Source: Rachycentron canadum
Taxonomy: Eukaryota; Chordata; Actinopteri; Carangiformes; Rachycentridae
Direction of reading: 5' to 3'
Length of the DNA stretch: 64,000 bases
Assembly (NCBI GenBank): GCA_038496675.1
Contig: CM076650.1
Coordinates: 10,533,919-10,597,918 of the forward strand
The notes beneath the pieces were generated by a model. It had not been told where the DNA came from. It worked only from the letters and a program-made list of their open reading frames with translations, and ran no database searches. Positions 23,863 through 37,728 of this stretch are shown one piece after another. Every line of letters starts with the position of its first letter. The first letter of the stretch is position 1. Made by a program: the position numbers and the translations under genes.

Positions 23863-26800
23863 AGTATGGTTTTTGGGCTGCAAGATAATCTAAAAATGCG
23901 CTGTTTTACACCATACTTGTGCTACTTTTATTGATATGCATAAAGCTCTAGCTGTCCCTAACTAACAGTTGATCCATCTGTCTCATGTTTGGCACTTCTG
24001 TTTTACATTAGTATGTGGTGATCTTTTGTATTGGTTACTGAATAGATGCAGATACATGTGTCGGGTATTACCAGGAATGCAGAGGCTTGGGGATCTGAGT
24101 TAGTGATGTGACTCATGTTGGTTCCATTAATGAAAACAAAGGTTGCAGCACGAGGAGCCTGACTTTGCACTGTATAACCTCAGAACCTTGTTTTTTTTTT
24201 TTTCCTTTTTTCTGTCAGGTAGAGCAGCGCAGTTTCCTGTTGATTCTCACTGTGGGCTAATCGCTAGGTGGTGTGACGCAATGATGGCTGCATCACATGA
24301 CACCCTGGAGCAACAGACCTCTCTTTTTCTTCCCACTTGTGTCCTCTCTCTCAACAGCTAAACAAAATCCATGCAGCTCTGCAGGTAAACCAGCTTTGTG
24401 AGAGACTGAGTCCTGATGATCAACCTACTCACTCTTTCACTTAGATAGTGTGTGAACATCTCACATTTGAACATGATGCGTTGCATTTGTCATATTTATT
24501 TCATCAAGCATCAAGCCTTTTTTCCAAAGTGTTGTGGGATTTTCAGTTTTATATATATGCTTACAAATATATGTAAATTATATTTGGCATCTTGATTTTC
24601 TTCTATGTCTCTGAAGACAAGATTAATAGATTACCTCTGAAACACAGAGGGCGTACACTTGTGTTTGAATTTTTTCCCCTAGAGAGCCTCCTCCCCCTCC
24701 ATAAGAAAAAGGAATCTGTACAATCTACATTGTTCTTTATGTCTAATGCAACACAGATGTGGCTGACTTGTGGAGATTCCCACTGCAGCCTTTGTGCCTC
24801 CACGGTTTTTTGTCCCTTTTCCGTCTTTGATTTTATTTTGACCATGATTGTTGCACACCCTACTATTAAGAGGATGCAATAATAACTACAGCAACAACTT
24901 TTTAACTACATGGTTCACACAGTCTGAAATGATCCAGCTGGAATATGAGGCTGAAACTTCCAGCAAAACTGGAATAGTTCCCTGAGTCTCCAGATGCAAT
25001 AGTAAGAAATGCCATTCTCATTTGGTCAGCTGGTAGACCTACCTCAAGTTGAAACGATAAACTGTGAGAGGGAGAGATTATCTGGCAGCGTAATAATAAG
25101 CCACATCCAAGTGCTCATGGCTATAATTAAAATCGGTGTCAATGATAATTCCAAGATTGTTTGATAATAATGTACAGGGATTCAATGGGCTTTGTCCTTG
25201 TGGAGCTCAGTAAGCAGTGAGCAAGACATAAAGTGTATTTACTCGTAAAGAGCCATAAGATCCTCATCTGAGAAACACTGGAGTAGGTGATTTGCTGCAA
25301 CCTATAAAGGACCCGAGGACATGGCTGGTTTTGTTTTGTTGAGTCTAGTTTTCATGGCTTGAGGTTGAACTGGCTGAACTGCTGACAGTTGTTCATATTG
25401 TGGATGCAGAGACCCACGGACGAACAGACAAATCCTTCAAAACCTTTGAATTAGATACCGAAGTTCAAAACACTGATAAAGAATTTGTATATTAGCAGAC
25501 GTTATATCATTGAGTTTGAGCTTGTTTATGTGGTCTTGAATGTCTGAAGAGCCAGAGTCAGAAGGAAGTTTGAGCATCATACTAATGGGAAGTTGAGAGA
25601 GATGACAAAATGTATGTGCTATACCAATGACATTGGTATGAATAACCCAACAAGTTTTGTTGTAAGGGATAACCCCGCCTCTGTTCATTTCCGATACAAC
25701 TTGTTTGGCAGGTACTCGGGGATAACTGCTCTCGCAAAAATCACACACAAAAACAACATTCTTGCATTTGCTACTTTTACACTTGGCCTCCTTAACTCTG
25801 CATTTTTGTGTTTTTCTGAAACGTCTGCTCATAACCTTAACCAAGCAATGTACAGTAATGTATGTCTTTAGTTTCTTTGGTAATTCTTTGACTAATACTG
25901 AAACTTTCTCAATGACTGGTGATAACAAGACTACAGATTATTACTATGGAGTTATAGATCATCAAACTAACCATCAGTTTTGCTCTAAATGTAAAACAAT
26001 GTCAGTTAGTGCCTTTGCTCTGAGGCATTCGCATTCATTCAGCGTCAAATGTTTCCCAGAAGAGGTCAGTCCTGATAGTAGGTAGCAGTTGAACATTAGC
26101 CCAGGTCTGACTTCATGAACCTGTTAGTCTTGGATTTTTCCTGTTTAGCCTGAGAAGAAACCCCATGTGCGCAAAGTTTACACACAGTCTAAACCTCTTT
26201 CTGTCCCTTCAAGCTGCATCACATGGAGCCTCTAATGAAGAAATGGGCTTCTGCGCGTACAAACCCCCTAAACCCCCCCCCCAACCCCTCACAATCCTGC
26301 ACTTCTCCCTCTAAGCTGCCTGTGTCTTTTTGCCCTTAAAACCTTTGTCTATGCAACAGTCAATATATCTGACTAACTTGATGAACTGTGCACAGTGCAA
26401 AGTTAATTTCTTTCAGAGTACATGGTAGCCATGGCGACCATCTTATGAGCACTCCAAAGCCCATCTGGTCTAAACATTATCCCAGCACGGCTGACTGCAG
26501 AATAGGCTGCTTTGCCGTGGTGTGCACATGTGCTTTATGCATTGATCCTGCCAGTAAATCAATAGTGCCACATATTCAGAAACCTACATTTGCATTTGTG
26601 CAGATCAACACCTTTAAAATTGCATTTTAGGAATGTGTTGAGCCACTAAACCTGAACTGGTACATTTCTAGCCCACTTTATTTTGAATTAAGGTTGCAGT
26701 ACTTGTACTGATTTCTTGTGCTTATTTTTAGAGCCTTATGAACACAAATATTGTAGTGGTGCTTAGCTGAAATAGTGAAGGGAAGAAAGAGTTTATCTTG

Positions 26801-28989
26801 ACCTTTGCCTCTTAGTTCATTTCTACAGTCGAGATAGAAAACTCATACACAAAGCCAAGTGATGAACAATTCCTATGGCCCTTCGGTACACCCTCCACCT
26901 CATAAGTCTTGGCATGTGATTAACTCACAGGCACGTTTATTTAGCAAATAATTCCTCTGTGTTTGCATGATCTGGATCCAAACCAGCTTCCAGTTAAACA
27001 GGAAGCGGAGGTGAACAGTAAATACAGCAAAGGGAAACATTATTGTAGGAGGGATATTAAAACATGGCACACAACATGGCAGAGAAGGAATTCTAAACGG
27101 GTCCATACCAGGGCAGATTTTAGTTTCATTGAATTCTGAGCTACCTATAGACGTTCATTGTAAACAAAAACCGAGGCAAGTTTGGTAATTGCTTGTTTCT
27201 TTCTTCTCCTACTCATTAAAAGTGAAGCCCAACATATGTTTGTTACACATAGTTGCAGGGCTTTAAGTAATTTTGAATGAGAAAAATTTTGCAATGAGCT
27301 CTTTTGTCCTCTGAAAAGTGAACATAGTGATATTCTTTCTCTCATTGGTTTCTAAGCAGCCTGACCTAAGCTGCTGTTGCTAAGCACCCTCTTTCCCTCC
27401 ACTGAGTGGGAGGCACGTGACTCTCATTGAATGGAAATCACAAATCCTTCTGAGTGAGGGATATTTTCTATGATTCATGGCTTCACTGTAAGGACGTAGG
27501 CTATAAACCCTTCACTGCATTTCTCACACCTCAGCAATTCATCAGCACGTATTAGATCTCATCCAATGACTTTTAAAACATGATCTTTGTATTGTTTTAG
27601 TGTTCCCTTTGAGAAAAAAAATATTATTTGAATATGGCAGAGCTTCAGGAATAATCAGTCATGTTCTACCATGCAGATTAGCATTTTACTGCACAGAAAC
27701 TTGGATTTGTACCAACCTTATCTGTACAATTGGTAGAGTAGCTGGTATAGCAAGAGTTCATGAAAGGTCCCTATTATCCCATTCAGGAGTGTCTATCCAT
27801 TCAGACCCAGAGCTAAAATCAGATTTTGTGACTTTCCCAATGCAAATACATATATGGACGCAAAAACCAGTCTGATCAAGCAGTTCAGTTCGGAAAGACA
27901 CCAGCTGCTGCTCTCGTACATTCCACCTAGGAAACCTAATATTGAGCCTGAGCCGCTCGAAGCCCTCAGAAATAGTTAGTGATGTCATTCAAAGCCTTTG
28001 GTAGGGTTACGCTTCTAAATGACATTCAGGACCAGCTGTCTGTCTTTGTACTCCTTGTGTAGACAACAGGGGGCCATGGGGCCTAACCTTTTCAATGACA
28101 GCTCCTTGCAACACCAACATCCATATCTGACAGCCATTTTAGAAGAGGACAAACAGCCATCAGAAGCAGTTCTTTGGATCAACGCAGACCCCTTAGAGAT
28201 TGTGAGATCATGACAAAACTTTGCGTTTCATGTGATGGGGGCATCAGCAATCGAAACTGATTTTCAGATTTTGATCTAGATTAGCCTTAGAGGATGGATT
28301 TTACAAGCTAGCTGCCCTGAAAACATGTTTTTCCAATGAACTTTTCATGATTAAACCTCTTGAAAAGGTTCCTCATTGTCAGAGATTTGACTTAAGTGGA
28401 ACTGACTGACCTCTATACTGACATTAGAGTCTTACTAAGGGTCAGATCCAAGCGTGAGGTTAGGTCACCTTTCAAGATTTCTGAGGCATACTGGCAGTCT
28501 GCATTCATGTTTGCTTCCTTGTCACACATTATCCCTTTGTTTGAAGGGATAGGAGGTGTTTTCTCTGCAACACTTTTTCTTTGTCTGAAAATGTTCAAAT
28601 TGTTTTTCTTTTTGTCTGTTTGTTTGTTTTATTTTAGCCATTCATTTCAAGGGCTACAGCTTTATTTCAAATTCACCTACATTCACAAAAGATTTTTTTT
28701 ACTTATGGTACCAACCCTAGATCCTTGCCAAACTAAGTTTTCTCAACAATGAAGTAACGTAAAGCAGTGCAACACAATGGAAAGTATCACTATGGAGTTA
28801 AATATGCCAACGCAATTACAGTACATTTAGGGGTTTCTTTGTACCACTCGCATTGAGTTTTCTGATGACATTACCCATTAGACCTTACAAATAATACAAT
28901 TTTGTTCTAACACCCCAATGGTTGGAACAATAAAAGGAATTCATGAAAGCATCTGATCTGACAAAAACGTTTACACGTTTAATCCTACC
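23863..28989. other. Intergenic/intronic stretch, no gene supported
   Basis: Nothing recognisable except short poly-T and poly-C runs (poly-T about 24189, poly-C about 26273). The longest open frame is 163 codons on the minus strand (25928-25437). It has a Cys-spaced patch but no family I know, and could arise by chance. Confidence 0.35.
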
Positions 28990-29274
28990 GATTTGCCACT
29001 GTTAGGGAATTCACCGTTTGCAGGAGCTCTTCGCTATCAAACAGCTATCAACATAAGAAAAGGCCTGCTCTCACTCTCGGCTCGTTCTTGAGCACAGTCG
29101 CTGTCACGTCTCGGGCTCTTAATTTCTTTCAGTTTTTTTTTTTTTTTTTACTTCTATTAGCGAAACCGGCGAAAACGGCATTGAAGAAAATTGTCCAAGC
29201 ATAGGAGGAGCGGCCCGGCGAGAAGCGGGAAGAGATGCTATTCGCTTTGGGTCGGTTACGTAACATCTCACTTG

Positions 29275-29325
<51 letters not shown>

Positions 29326-29460
29326 TGAATGCCAGGATAGTGTTTGTAAACAGAGCGGCCATGTGCGTGTGCTCACGTGGAGGAAGCTTTTGAGTCGCTG
29401 CCCTCGCTGTCTCACCCCTGAGGTAAACCCTGACATCGATACATGCTCACAGGGCCAGCA
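28990..29460 (-). promoter_or_regulatory. CpG-rich patch, candidate TET2 promoter / first exon
   Basis: This is one of the few CpG-dense stretches between TET2 and CXXC4 (for example ACCGGCGAAAACGGC and GCGGCCCGGCGAGAAGCGGG). It also has a palindromic bZIP word TTACGTAA (about 29258) and, on the minus strand, an ATGGCCGC YY1-like word. Minus-strand GTGAGAG near 29078 could serve as a donor for a TET2 5' UTR exon. It is split by a (TC)n tract. The assignment to TET2 rests on position and composition only. Confidence 0.3.
29276..29323. repeat. (TC)n microsatellite
   Basis: Pure CT/TC run of about 24 units. It generates artificial long open frames rich in Arg/Glu or Ser/Leu on both strands. Confidence 0.95.
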
Positions 29461-32144
29461 ACACTCCCTCCAGCCTGTGCCACTCAAACAGAGCCTTATC
29501 ACTCTCACTCCATAATTACGCCACAGCCAACGCGTAGCCTCATGAGAAAAGAAGGCCACAAGTCGTATTTGGGAAACAGTGCGTCTGGAGTGGCAATCGC
29601 TGATAACATTGTTGTTTCTGACTCATAAAGCATTTCTTCGACTGCACGTTTCTAGCAGTGACCAATAAACCACACCGCAGCCAGGATTACATCATGCCGA
29701 GATTCTTGTTGGGGTTTGGGATAGATCTGGTTTGGCAATTATTGATAACTGACATATATTTGTGATATGGCTCCAGTTAATAGACATTCTCAGAGAGGAG
29801 AAGTTCGTAACCCTCTCAAACCCACAATGGTTTGCAATAAATCAATGCATAAAGAAATGATTCACAAGATGCTGATCATTGCATAGAGTGTGGATAACTG
29901 TCCAGTAAATAGTAAAACCTTCTCTATCTAAACTCCACAGGGATGACTTACGCTAACCCCATTCAACCATATCCAGTTAATCCATGTTTTGTTTTGTTTT
30001 TTCATTTGTCAGTGCTTTTAATCTGCAGCTCAACTTTCATTGTAAAACTCACACAGCTGTGCATTACTGGTTATAAATTTAGTGAAAATGTATGCTTTGC
30101 TGTTTGTTAAACAGTGAAACCATTATCACACTCAGATTCCATTGCATAAACAACTGATTGTGGTTTTGCTGCTTCTCCATCGCTCTATAGAAAAACAACC
30201 CCCAATACCAGACAAGAGGGAAATCAATACTGTAGAAATCAATACAACACTCAGTATCTCGCCATTTTGTCTCTGGAAAGCAGTTGAGAGCTATGACCAG
30301 CCAGCCAGGTAGTACAATCTAAAATGTCTAGCCTGCCACTGGCCCTGTTTCTCTGTGTCATTTGTGCAACAGCCCCTGGCTGGAAATATGATGCGTGGGC
30401 TGGACAGAGGGTCAGAGGTGAGGGCTTGGGTAAGAGCTTGGGTATTGTAAGTGGACAGCATTGTTTTAGGACGCTATGGCAACTGGACATTCTTCCCAAA
30501 GGTGATATTGTCTTTCCACTGGGAGTGACATAAAGGGGACTTATGGCCATGACGAAGGAGCAATCCAACCACGCAGCTTTATCTGTAGGTGAGGATAGAT
30601 GAGAGCTATGTGCATGTGATTGATCTATCTGTGCCCTTCCCCCACTCAGCCTCCTTAAAGGCCCATTAATGCTCTGGTGTCTTTTCAGCAGCCATGCAGA
30701 GCCTCATGAAAACACCTCCAAAGAGATGCCTTTTTATTTCTTACATTTCATAATATGCTGGTCAGGATTAGCATGTGTAAATCCTGCATACAGGGGAACT
30801 GAACAGAAAGGGGAAGACAAATTGCACATCCAAACTATCATAATGTGCTTATGCAGTATGCAGTAAACTAAGTTAGATGCAATCCATCCAAAGCTCTAGC
30901 TGTGCATTACATATTGAGTGGATACCCTCAATACACAAGATACCAAACTGCCTTGCTGAGGCTAGTTTGAGCTGTTGAAAGCATAATCTTACAAATTTTT
31001 ACATCAAATTTTTACATTAGGTATATCAAAACAGCAAAATCCAACTGGTGTGACCTAATCTGGTCACATGAATCACACACACTAGTGGATCACCTGATCT
31101 CATGCAGTCACAACATACTTTACGAATACCATGGAGAACAGCACCGCTTGAGCACTAGTGTTGACACTACAGAGTCAATGACCATGCTTGCCATATCAAA
31201 ACACTGTCATGCCATTGCGTCAGAGGGGCTCACCACCATCGTTGGTTCAAAAGTTTCCTAACACTTCTCCAAAAGTTCAAATGGGATTCTCTTCCACTAC
31301 AAGCAGATCATTTTTAAGGGTGTAGTGTGTATAGCGTAAAGGCTACACACTCTGCAGGCATCCACAGGAATGCAGCATACACAGTTTTGAATAAATTATA
31401 AATTCAAACGTGGAAAGAAAACATTTGGCTGTTAGCATAAAATGTCCTCTTTTTTCTGTTTTGACTTCACTGTCGCTGTCAGTATTCGCTTGAAGCTTTA
31501 AGTTCCAGAAAACTTTCAGTTTAAGTAAAACTGAAAACCTACATGGCTCCTGCATGTAGCATACACTGTTAAACTACAATTCCCAATTAAAGGCCTGTCA
31601 TTATTCTCCCCCTTCCAGGCAAGGCCTTTATGTTGCTTTTTACCTGAGGCCATGCTGTAGCTACATTACGACTCTAGTCAGTAGAATACACAAACCCAAT
31701 ACACAAACCTAAGGGAGATCAGTTATATTCTAATGGGTCATTCAGATGTTAATCTTGAAGTAGCACTTAGTGAATTCAGAAAAAAAAACTAACAACAAAT
31801 TAGCTATTTGCTAATTGGGATGAGACCCGATGTCCTATAACAAATCCAAATTTACGTATTACCACGTGTTTAACTGCTTCATTTCCAAAATATATGCATT
31901 TTAACACAAAACACTAAACTGCCAGGGTAAATACGTGGTTACCTCACTCCTATCATTATTATTATTATTGTAGTTTATTTCTTTCTATCTGCCAAAGTAT
32001 CAAGTCGCCATGCTGTTACTCCAAACTAATTCATATTTAAAAAATCATTCATCACAAAGAGAGACACATTTATCTGTGCTGTCAGTGATCTATTTACCAA
32101 CAGCTGTTTCCAAAAAGAACACATCCCTTGTTTAGCCTCAAATT

Positions 32145-32176
<32 letters not shown>

Positions 32177-35100
32177 ACCTGCTCCAGAATTACCATTCTT
32201 GTTCCCCCAGTTAATGGTGCGGTAGGATTGAGTTTCAGTTGCTTCAGAGCTTTCTGACCTTGTCTGCCTTCACTACACTCTGCCACCACTATTCTCCTCT
32301 CTTTTGCTTCTCTTTGGGCTTTTGCTTTTGTGTCTTCTTGTCATCCAGTGGTGAAAGCAATGAAAGCTGATTCACAGAGATACACAAAGCCAGAAGCTAC
32401 TCCACTGCTGTGCAGACACTATGCACTTAATGCTGGATATGTCCAGGTTGGACTTTTACTCTCCTACATTTAGTTTCCCTCCTGAACTACACAGACATTT
32501 ACACAGCCATAGATATTGAACAGTATATAAGTAAGAAGCCACAGGGGGTAATACTCAATGCATCTACACATATTTAAAGAAAAATACTATCTTTCTTCAA
32601 TGGCCATTAATTATACATAAATGTTAAAAAATGTGTTTCATCTCTTAAAACAGATGCACTTATCCAACAACACACATATCACATACTCAAACACCCCTTT
32701 AATAATATGTGCCTTATTAGAAAAAAGCAAGGTTGAAATGTTAAGCAAAGAAAGAGAGCATTGTACAGGCATTTACATTAAGCTTTAAGAAAAACTCCTG
32801 AACAAGCAGACTAAGTGCACCATTTTCAATGATGCATTCAAAAGCAGCAAGAATGTTGAGTCAACAAAGGAGACTCAGTAAAATAGAGAAGGTGTCTTTC
32901 AATTTCAGCTGACAAAAAAAAAAAAAAGAAAAGAAAAGAAAATCGTCAGCCATGTTGGAGTAGCTTTATCTAATATCCCCTCCTTATTATGTTGGCTCTT
33001 GCTTTTACGGTGGGGGACATTTGCTACACCTCGCCTGATACGAAAACCACCAAAAATACACACAAGGTTAAAAGGGATAAGGATAAGCAGAGTATTAACC
33101 CACTGAGCAAAGTCTCACCTCCTTTTTACGTCCCTCCACTTTGTAGAAATTCCAACAAACCGTCTGGATCTCCTCTTTAACAAATCCTAAAGGGCAGCCA
33201 TCTTGCCTCCTTCTGTTCTTCTATGAAACAGACTATCCTCCACATCAATATTCATGGAAACCACTCTGACGTCGGCTCTCATCATCAGGAGAAGCCCGGG
33301 TGTCGCTGTTTGCCGGCTTGAGAAGCACACTCATATGTGACTCTGGTATAAGGCAGCAGAGGCACACAGAGTGGACAAGATGCTGTTTCAGGTCAGGGGG
33401 TAGAGCCTTGCTTTGCTAGCAAACTCAAATAATCACAAAATCACTTTTCCTGCTGAGTCCTTCCCACACAAAGAGACAGGTTTTCTTTCCCCCCTCTGCT
33501 CCCTCCTCTTTTTTCTTCTTCCCTCAGCCGCACACAATAGTGAACAGTATGATGGCTGCCCTAAAGCACTGGAGTGGATTTAGTGAGCAGGACAGGACTC
33601 TCTCACCCTAGTGCACTATATGTTGAATATTGCACTGGTTTGACTGTGGCAGAGGAGAAGGTACCTCCACCCCCTTCCTTTTCTCAGACAGGAAGCCAAG
33701 TGACTCAGGGGTTTTCCCTCCCTTTTCAATCTCCCTATCTTGACTTCCTTCTTTCATTTTCTTTCTTCCTCTGTCATAGGTTACAGAAGTTCCCCTTTGG
33801 TGTAATGTGGCACTATTTTTTGAGAGCATTACAGTAACAATCAGATGTGGCCACAGTTTGGAGCCAAACCAGTTGAGCAATGTGCTCAGTTCTAACGGCT
33901 GTGTCTTATTTTGGCATGCCTTGGCTGGCTGGCTGGCTGGCTCATTTTTAGAGTGGGGTGTAAGACAACTCTCCAGCCTGCATACAGACAGACAGCATAC
34001 TTTGCTTCATGTGTCTGCCAAGACCCACCTCCTGTTGACACTGGCCACGTGGGCTTGAAAGAGACAGCAGTGTGAGAGAGAAAAGGGGCCGAGGGTGGAT
34101 TAAAAGACAAATTCAGCCTTGAAAGGTTGTTAGAACAACATGAGTGAAAATATGTTTAAATGGCATAAGTACTAAAACCTCAGCTGTGGTTTTAGTTGTG
34201 GGTTTCTGTGTTAGGTCAGAGTTGTATGTCTGAGGTTCAGCTTTCAGAGTGTGCAAAGATATGTTTGTTTTTGGTTTTAAAAGGTCATAACTTCACAAAC
34301 AGTTCCACTGATGCCACCAACTCTAGTTGTGAAAAACATGTGCATGTATAAAAAAAACCTGTTATCATTTATGCCCTATATCTTCAAATAACGTGAATCA
34401 ATGGAACCTCCATTTACTTTACTATTTAATTCCTCCTTTTCTTTGCTAACATGTGGGTGAAAATAATCTGTCTTTAGCTGCAGTTTAGGCTTAAAGGGAG
34501 ACCCCACCTCTTTCCCAGCAGCCTTTGCCTTGCTGCAGTGACATTTGTTGACTCAATAGTTTCAGCCTCAGAGCAGAAAAGGAGATTTGTTTTTACACAG
34601 AATGGGGGAGGGTAAGAGGCAGAGAGAGGAAGGAGGAGTCACTTTAGCTGCAACACATATCCTACAAAGACAAAATAGACCATTTGACATCAAGTCTGAC
34701 TTTTTGCTTTGCATTACTCAGTTGTTACAGACGGATGTTGACCTGAATAAGTGCAAATGTCAGCTAAACCTCAGTATACAGTTGCAAAATGTCAAATTGT
34801 GTCTTTCTTGCTGCTTGTGAATATAGCTCACTGGTCAACCTTTAGCACTAAACTTCCATAGAACTGTCCAGACCATCAGGACCACTTGGGGACACCTTTT
34901 CATGAGGAATAGTGTTGAGTTTGGTAATAGCTCTCATTGATCCCCCTTTAAATCTATGCTGGTCACAGAGGAGGAGATATACTTTGATAAAAGTCACTGT
35001 TATATTTTTTGCACATGCTCCACTACAGAACACAGCATTTCATTCACATCCAACTCATTTTAGTGTTATTTTAATAAAGGGATTACAGTTAGTTCAGTGT

Positions 35101-35363
35101 TCAAAGAAGTGCCCTCTCAGTATATCTATATCAGTATATCTGACTAATAAAATGTTTCTGGCCGCTGACAGTGCCGTGCGTACACGTGTCTTTTGTTGTT
35201 AATCCATGTTTGCATAGACTAAAGTAATGTGAACTGGAGCTCGCCTAGACAATAGCTCACAACCCCAAAATTGAAATCCCCAGATGAGTTGTTAATATCT
35301 TAGAAGTAAATGAATGGAAAGCTCCTTTTACCCCTCCCGGCCCACCCCCACCCCAGCCTCTGC
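29461..35363. other. Stretch without a recognisable gene
   Basis: AT-rich with poly-A runs (about 32146-32163, 32917-32929) and a short (GGCT)n run (about 33923-33941). Around 33190-33205 GGCAGCCATCTTGCC carries a YY1-like core (AAGATGGC on minus), and 33270-33320 is CpG-enriched with TGACGTCG, so this is a second, weaker candidate promoter patch. Nothing else is seen. Confidence 0.3.
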
Positions 35364-35755
35364 NNNNNNNNNNNNNNNNNNNNNNNNNNNNNNNNNNNNN
35401 NNNNNNNNNNNNNNNNNNNNNNNNNNNNNNNNNNNNNNNNNNNNNNNNNNNNNNNNNNNNNNNNNNNNNNNNNNNNNNNNNNNNNNNNNNNNNNNNNNNN
35501 NNNNNNNNNNNNNNNNNNNNNNNNNNNNNNNNNNNNNNNNNNNNNNNNNNNNNNNNNNNNNNNNNNNNNNNNNNNNNNNNNNNNNNNNNNNNNNNNNNNN
35601 NNNNNNNNNNNNNNNNNNNNNNNNNNNNNNNNNNNNNNNNNNNNNNNNNNNNNNNNNNNNNNNNNNNNNNNNNNNNNNNNNNNNNNNNNNNNNNNNNNNN
35701 NNNNNNNNNNNNNNNNNNNNNNNNNNNNNNNNNNNNNNNNNNNNNNNNNNNNNNN
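35364..35755. other. Assembly gap (392 N)
   Basis: Run of 392 N. The same nine bases, AGCCTCTGC, sit at the left edge (35355-35363) and at the right edge (35756-35764). This suggests either a collapsed tandem repeat or overlapping contig ends. Open frames drawn through the N are meaningless. Confidence 0.99.
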
Positions 35756-35790
35756 AGCCTCTGCCCCCGCCCCCGCCCCGCCCCCTCACT
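35756..35790. promoter_or_regulatory. GC-box cluster at gap edge
   Basis: CCCCCGCCCCCGCCCCGCCC immediately right of the gap contains overlapping Sp1-type GC boxes (GGGGCGGGG on minus). With the C-rich left flank, the missing sequence is likely GC-rich. This could be a promoter or simply a GC-rich minisatellite that blocked sequencing. Confidence 0.3.
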
Positions 35791-37310
35791 TACACCTCAT
35801 CTGTGGCCATCAAAGTCCCTCAGAGCAGGGCTGTAAACGTACCACCGCACCATTGAACTGTCCCAGCAATCAGTGCTGCAGGGCATTCGACTGGTCAGCT
35901 TCCTTCCATCTCCCTGCTTCCTCTGGCCGCCACTATAAACAACAAAGTGCACTCAGTCAGTCTGTCTGGTTAAATAACATTTGTAGTTGCTCTGAGGCTA
36001 AAATAAAGGTATTTTATGATAAACTCAAATAAAGTTTTATGGATTATATATGTTTTTATCCTCTCTGAATAAACTGGTGTGTTTATCTTAGAATCTGCAC
36101 GGTTTGTTTTTCAAGCCACCGCAGTCCGGTAGTGCATTCAGTGCATTTATCACCGCTTGCCTTGCATGCAACTTAAACTGGCGGCATTGATTTGCGCCAT
36201 GCATATTGTCAGCGGTCAGGCAGGAGACCTCCTTGCTGGGTTGCTTCCCCTGAAAGCTACTGTACCTCGTAAATCAGAGATTATCTCGTCTTCCCTCTTG
36301 CCTTGTCACATTTCAAAGGAATGGAGGCGTGTGCCGTCACCTCATCTGTAAACACAGAGCTGTGGCCTCATGCTGACCCAGGGTCATCAAAATTTAGGCA
36401 CACTTGTCACTTGACTGATTTCACACCTATAGATGATGATGAGCATTAGTGAGGATTTTCACTGTTTTTTTTCTGGGAGCAGTGCTCTTGTTGATTTATG
36501 CCAAACAAAGCAAAGACAGCATCCCATTGGGTCCCCAGGTAACAGATGCAGGGCTTGGGTTTGAAGTCCTGTGTCACTTTCTGTCATGAGGTGGTTTATA
36601 GTCCTACATCCTGAAGAGGCTTTATTAAACTGGGTGGTGAAAACCACAAAGTGAAGTGAGTCAGTCCTTATAACGTTTCACTTTCCATGTAAAAAGAAAT
36701 CTTCAACTGACAAAAATCAGAATGATAAAGCCAGCTCACAGTATGTCCAATTCCTTGCTTTCCCAGAACTTAAATAGGTGCTAAACTGTCACTCATTAAA
36801 AATAATTGTCATGTTCGCAAAAGTAAAAGGTACTACCATAAGATAGAGTCATTGAACACAACACTCTACATTTTCTTCATGTTCTTTCAGCTGTGGAAGC
36901 AGATGGATTGTTCTTGGTTGGTTTGATATCTTTTTACACTGTTAGTGTCATTATTTATTTCATTTTGGTGTGGACAAAGAAAACACACATGATTGGCATG
37001 TGATCTGACATGAGTGGCTTGCATGTCCACTGTACAAGACTTATTTTCCCATTGTTTTGTCATTTCAGTGTGAACAGCAAATTTGAGCAACATAGGACAT
37101 GTCTTTTCATTTGATCCTAAACAAGTTAGAGGCTGATTTGTGACGAAAGCACAGATTTTCAGCTTTCTTAACATTGGCCTGACACGTGGGAGAAAAAGGG
37201 TGACATCTGAGGCGTGACAGAGCTACTGGGGGTGCATCGTGAAGCTGAGAAAAGCAGCACTTCTCACAAGAACCGGCAGTATTAGCACACATCTCACCTG
37301 GGGCAATCTA

Positions 37311-37311
<1 letters not shown>
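35791..37311. other. Stretch without a recognisable gene
   Basis: Unique-looking sequence without a supported coding region, RNA gene or repeat. Confidence 0.3.

Positions 37312-37358
<47 letters not shown>
37312..37358. repeat. (CA)n microsatellite
   Basis: Pure CA run of about 23 units. Confidence 0.95.
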
Positions 37359-37360
<2 letters not shown>

Positions 37361-37723
37361 CTTTATGTAGGGTAATAACTAGGTATCCTCTGCTTCAACC
37401 CAATACACAAGCAACTGACCACAGGATTCTGTCCTAACAAGATGTCACCCACTGCTGCCCCTCCTCCTGCAGTTATCTTAAAAGACAAGAGAGAGTCGTT
37501 AGTGGGGGTCTCACATTGCCTAATTGTTTAAGCCACAGCAGGAGGTCTGGGGCACATTGGTGGTGATGGGGGTTTACAGAAAGCAAGGAAGAGTGACTGG
37601 AAAACAGTTATTTTATATATTTTTGAATTCCAAAAGCCACCAAATTGAAACATTTTGTACAGTTTTGTGCATATTTCTAATTGCAGGACTTTTTTTTCCC
37701 ACTTTACAATGCCTCTCTGTCTG

Positions 37724-37728
<5 letters not shown>

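Noticed and set aside
29119..29559. 146-codon minus-strand frame with Arg-Glu run
   Set aside because: Produced by the (TC)n repeat; no conserved domain.
30324..30533. 69-codon frame with a signal-peptide-like start
   Set aside because: The hydrophobic N-terminus is suggestive, but the frame is short, has no cysteine pattern or homologue I know, and no supporting promoter or splice context.
31320..31560. Possible MITE with GTGTAGTGTGTA-like start and CAGTTT/AAACTG foldback
   Set aside because: The words resemble a fish repeat end, but I could not find a matching second terminus.
35310..36032. 240-codon and two other open frames through the N run
   Set aside because: Most of each frame is undetermined sequence; the remaining ends have no domain and poor composition.
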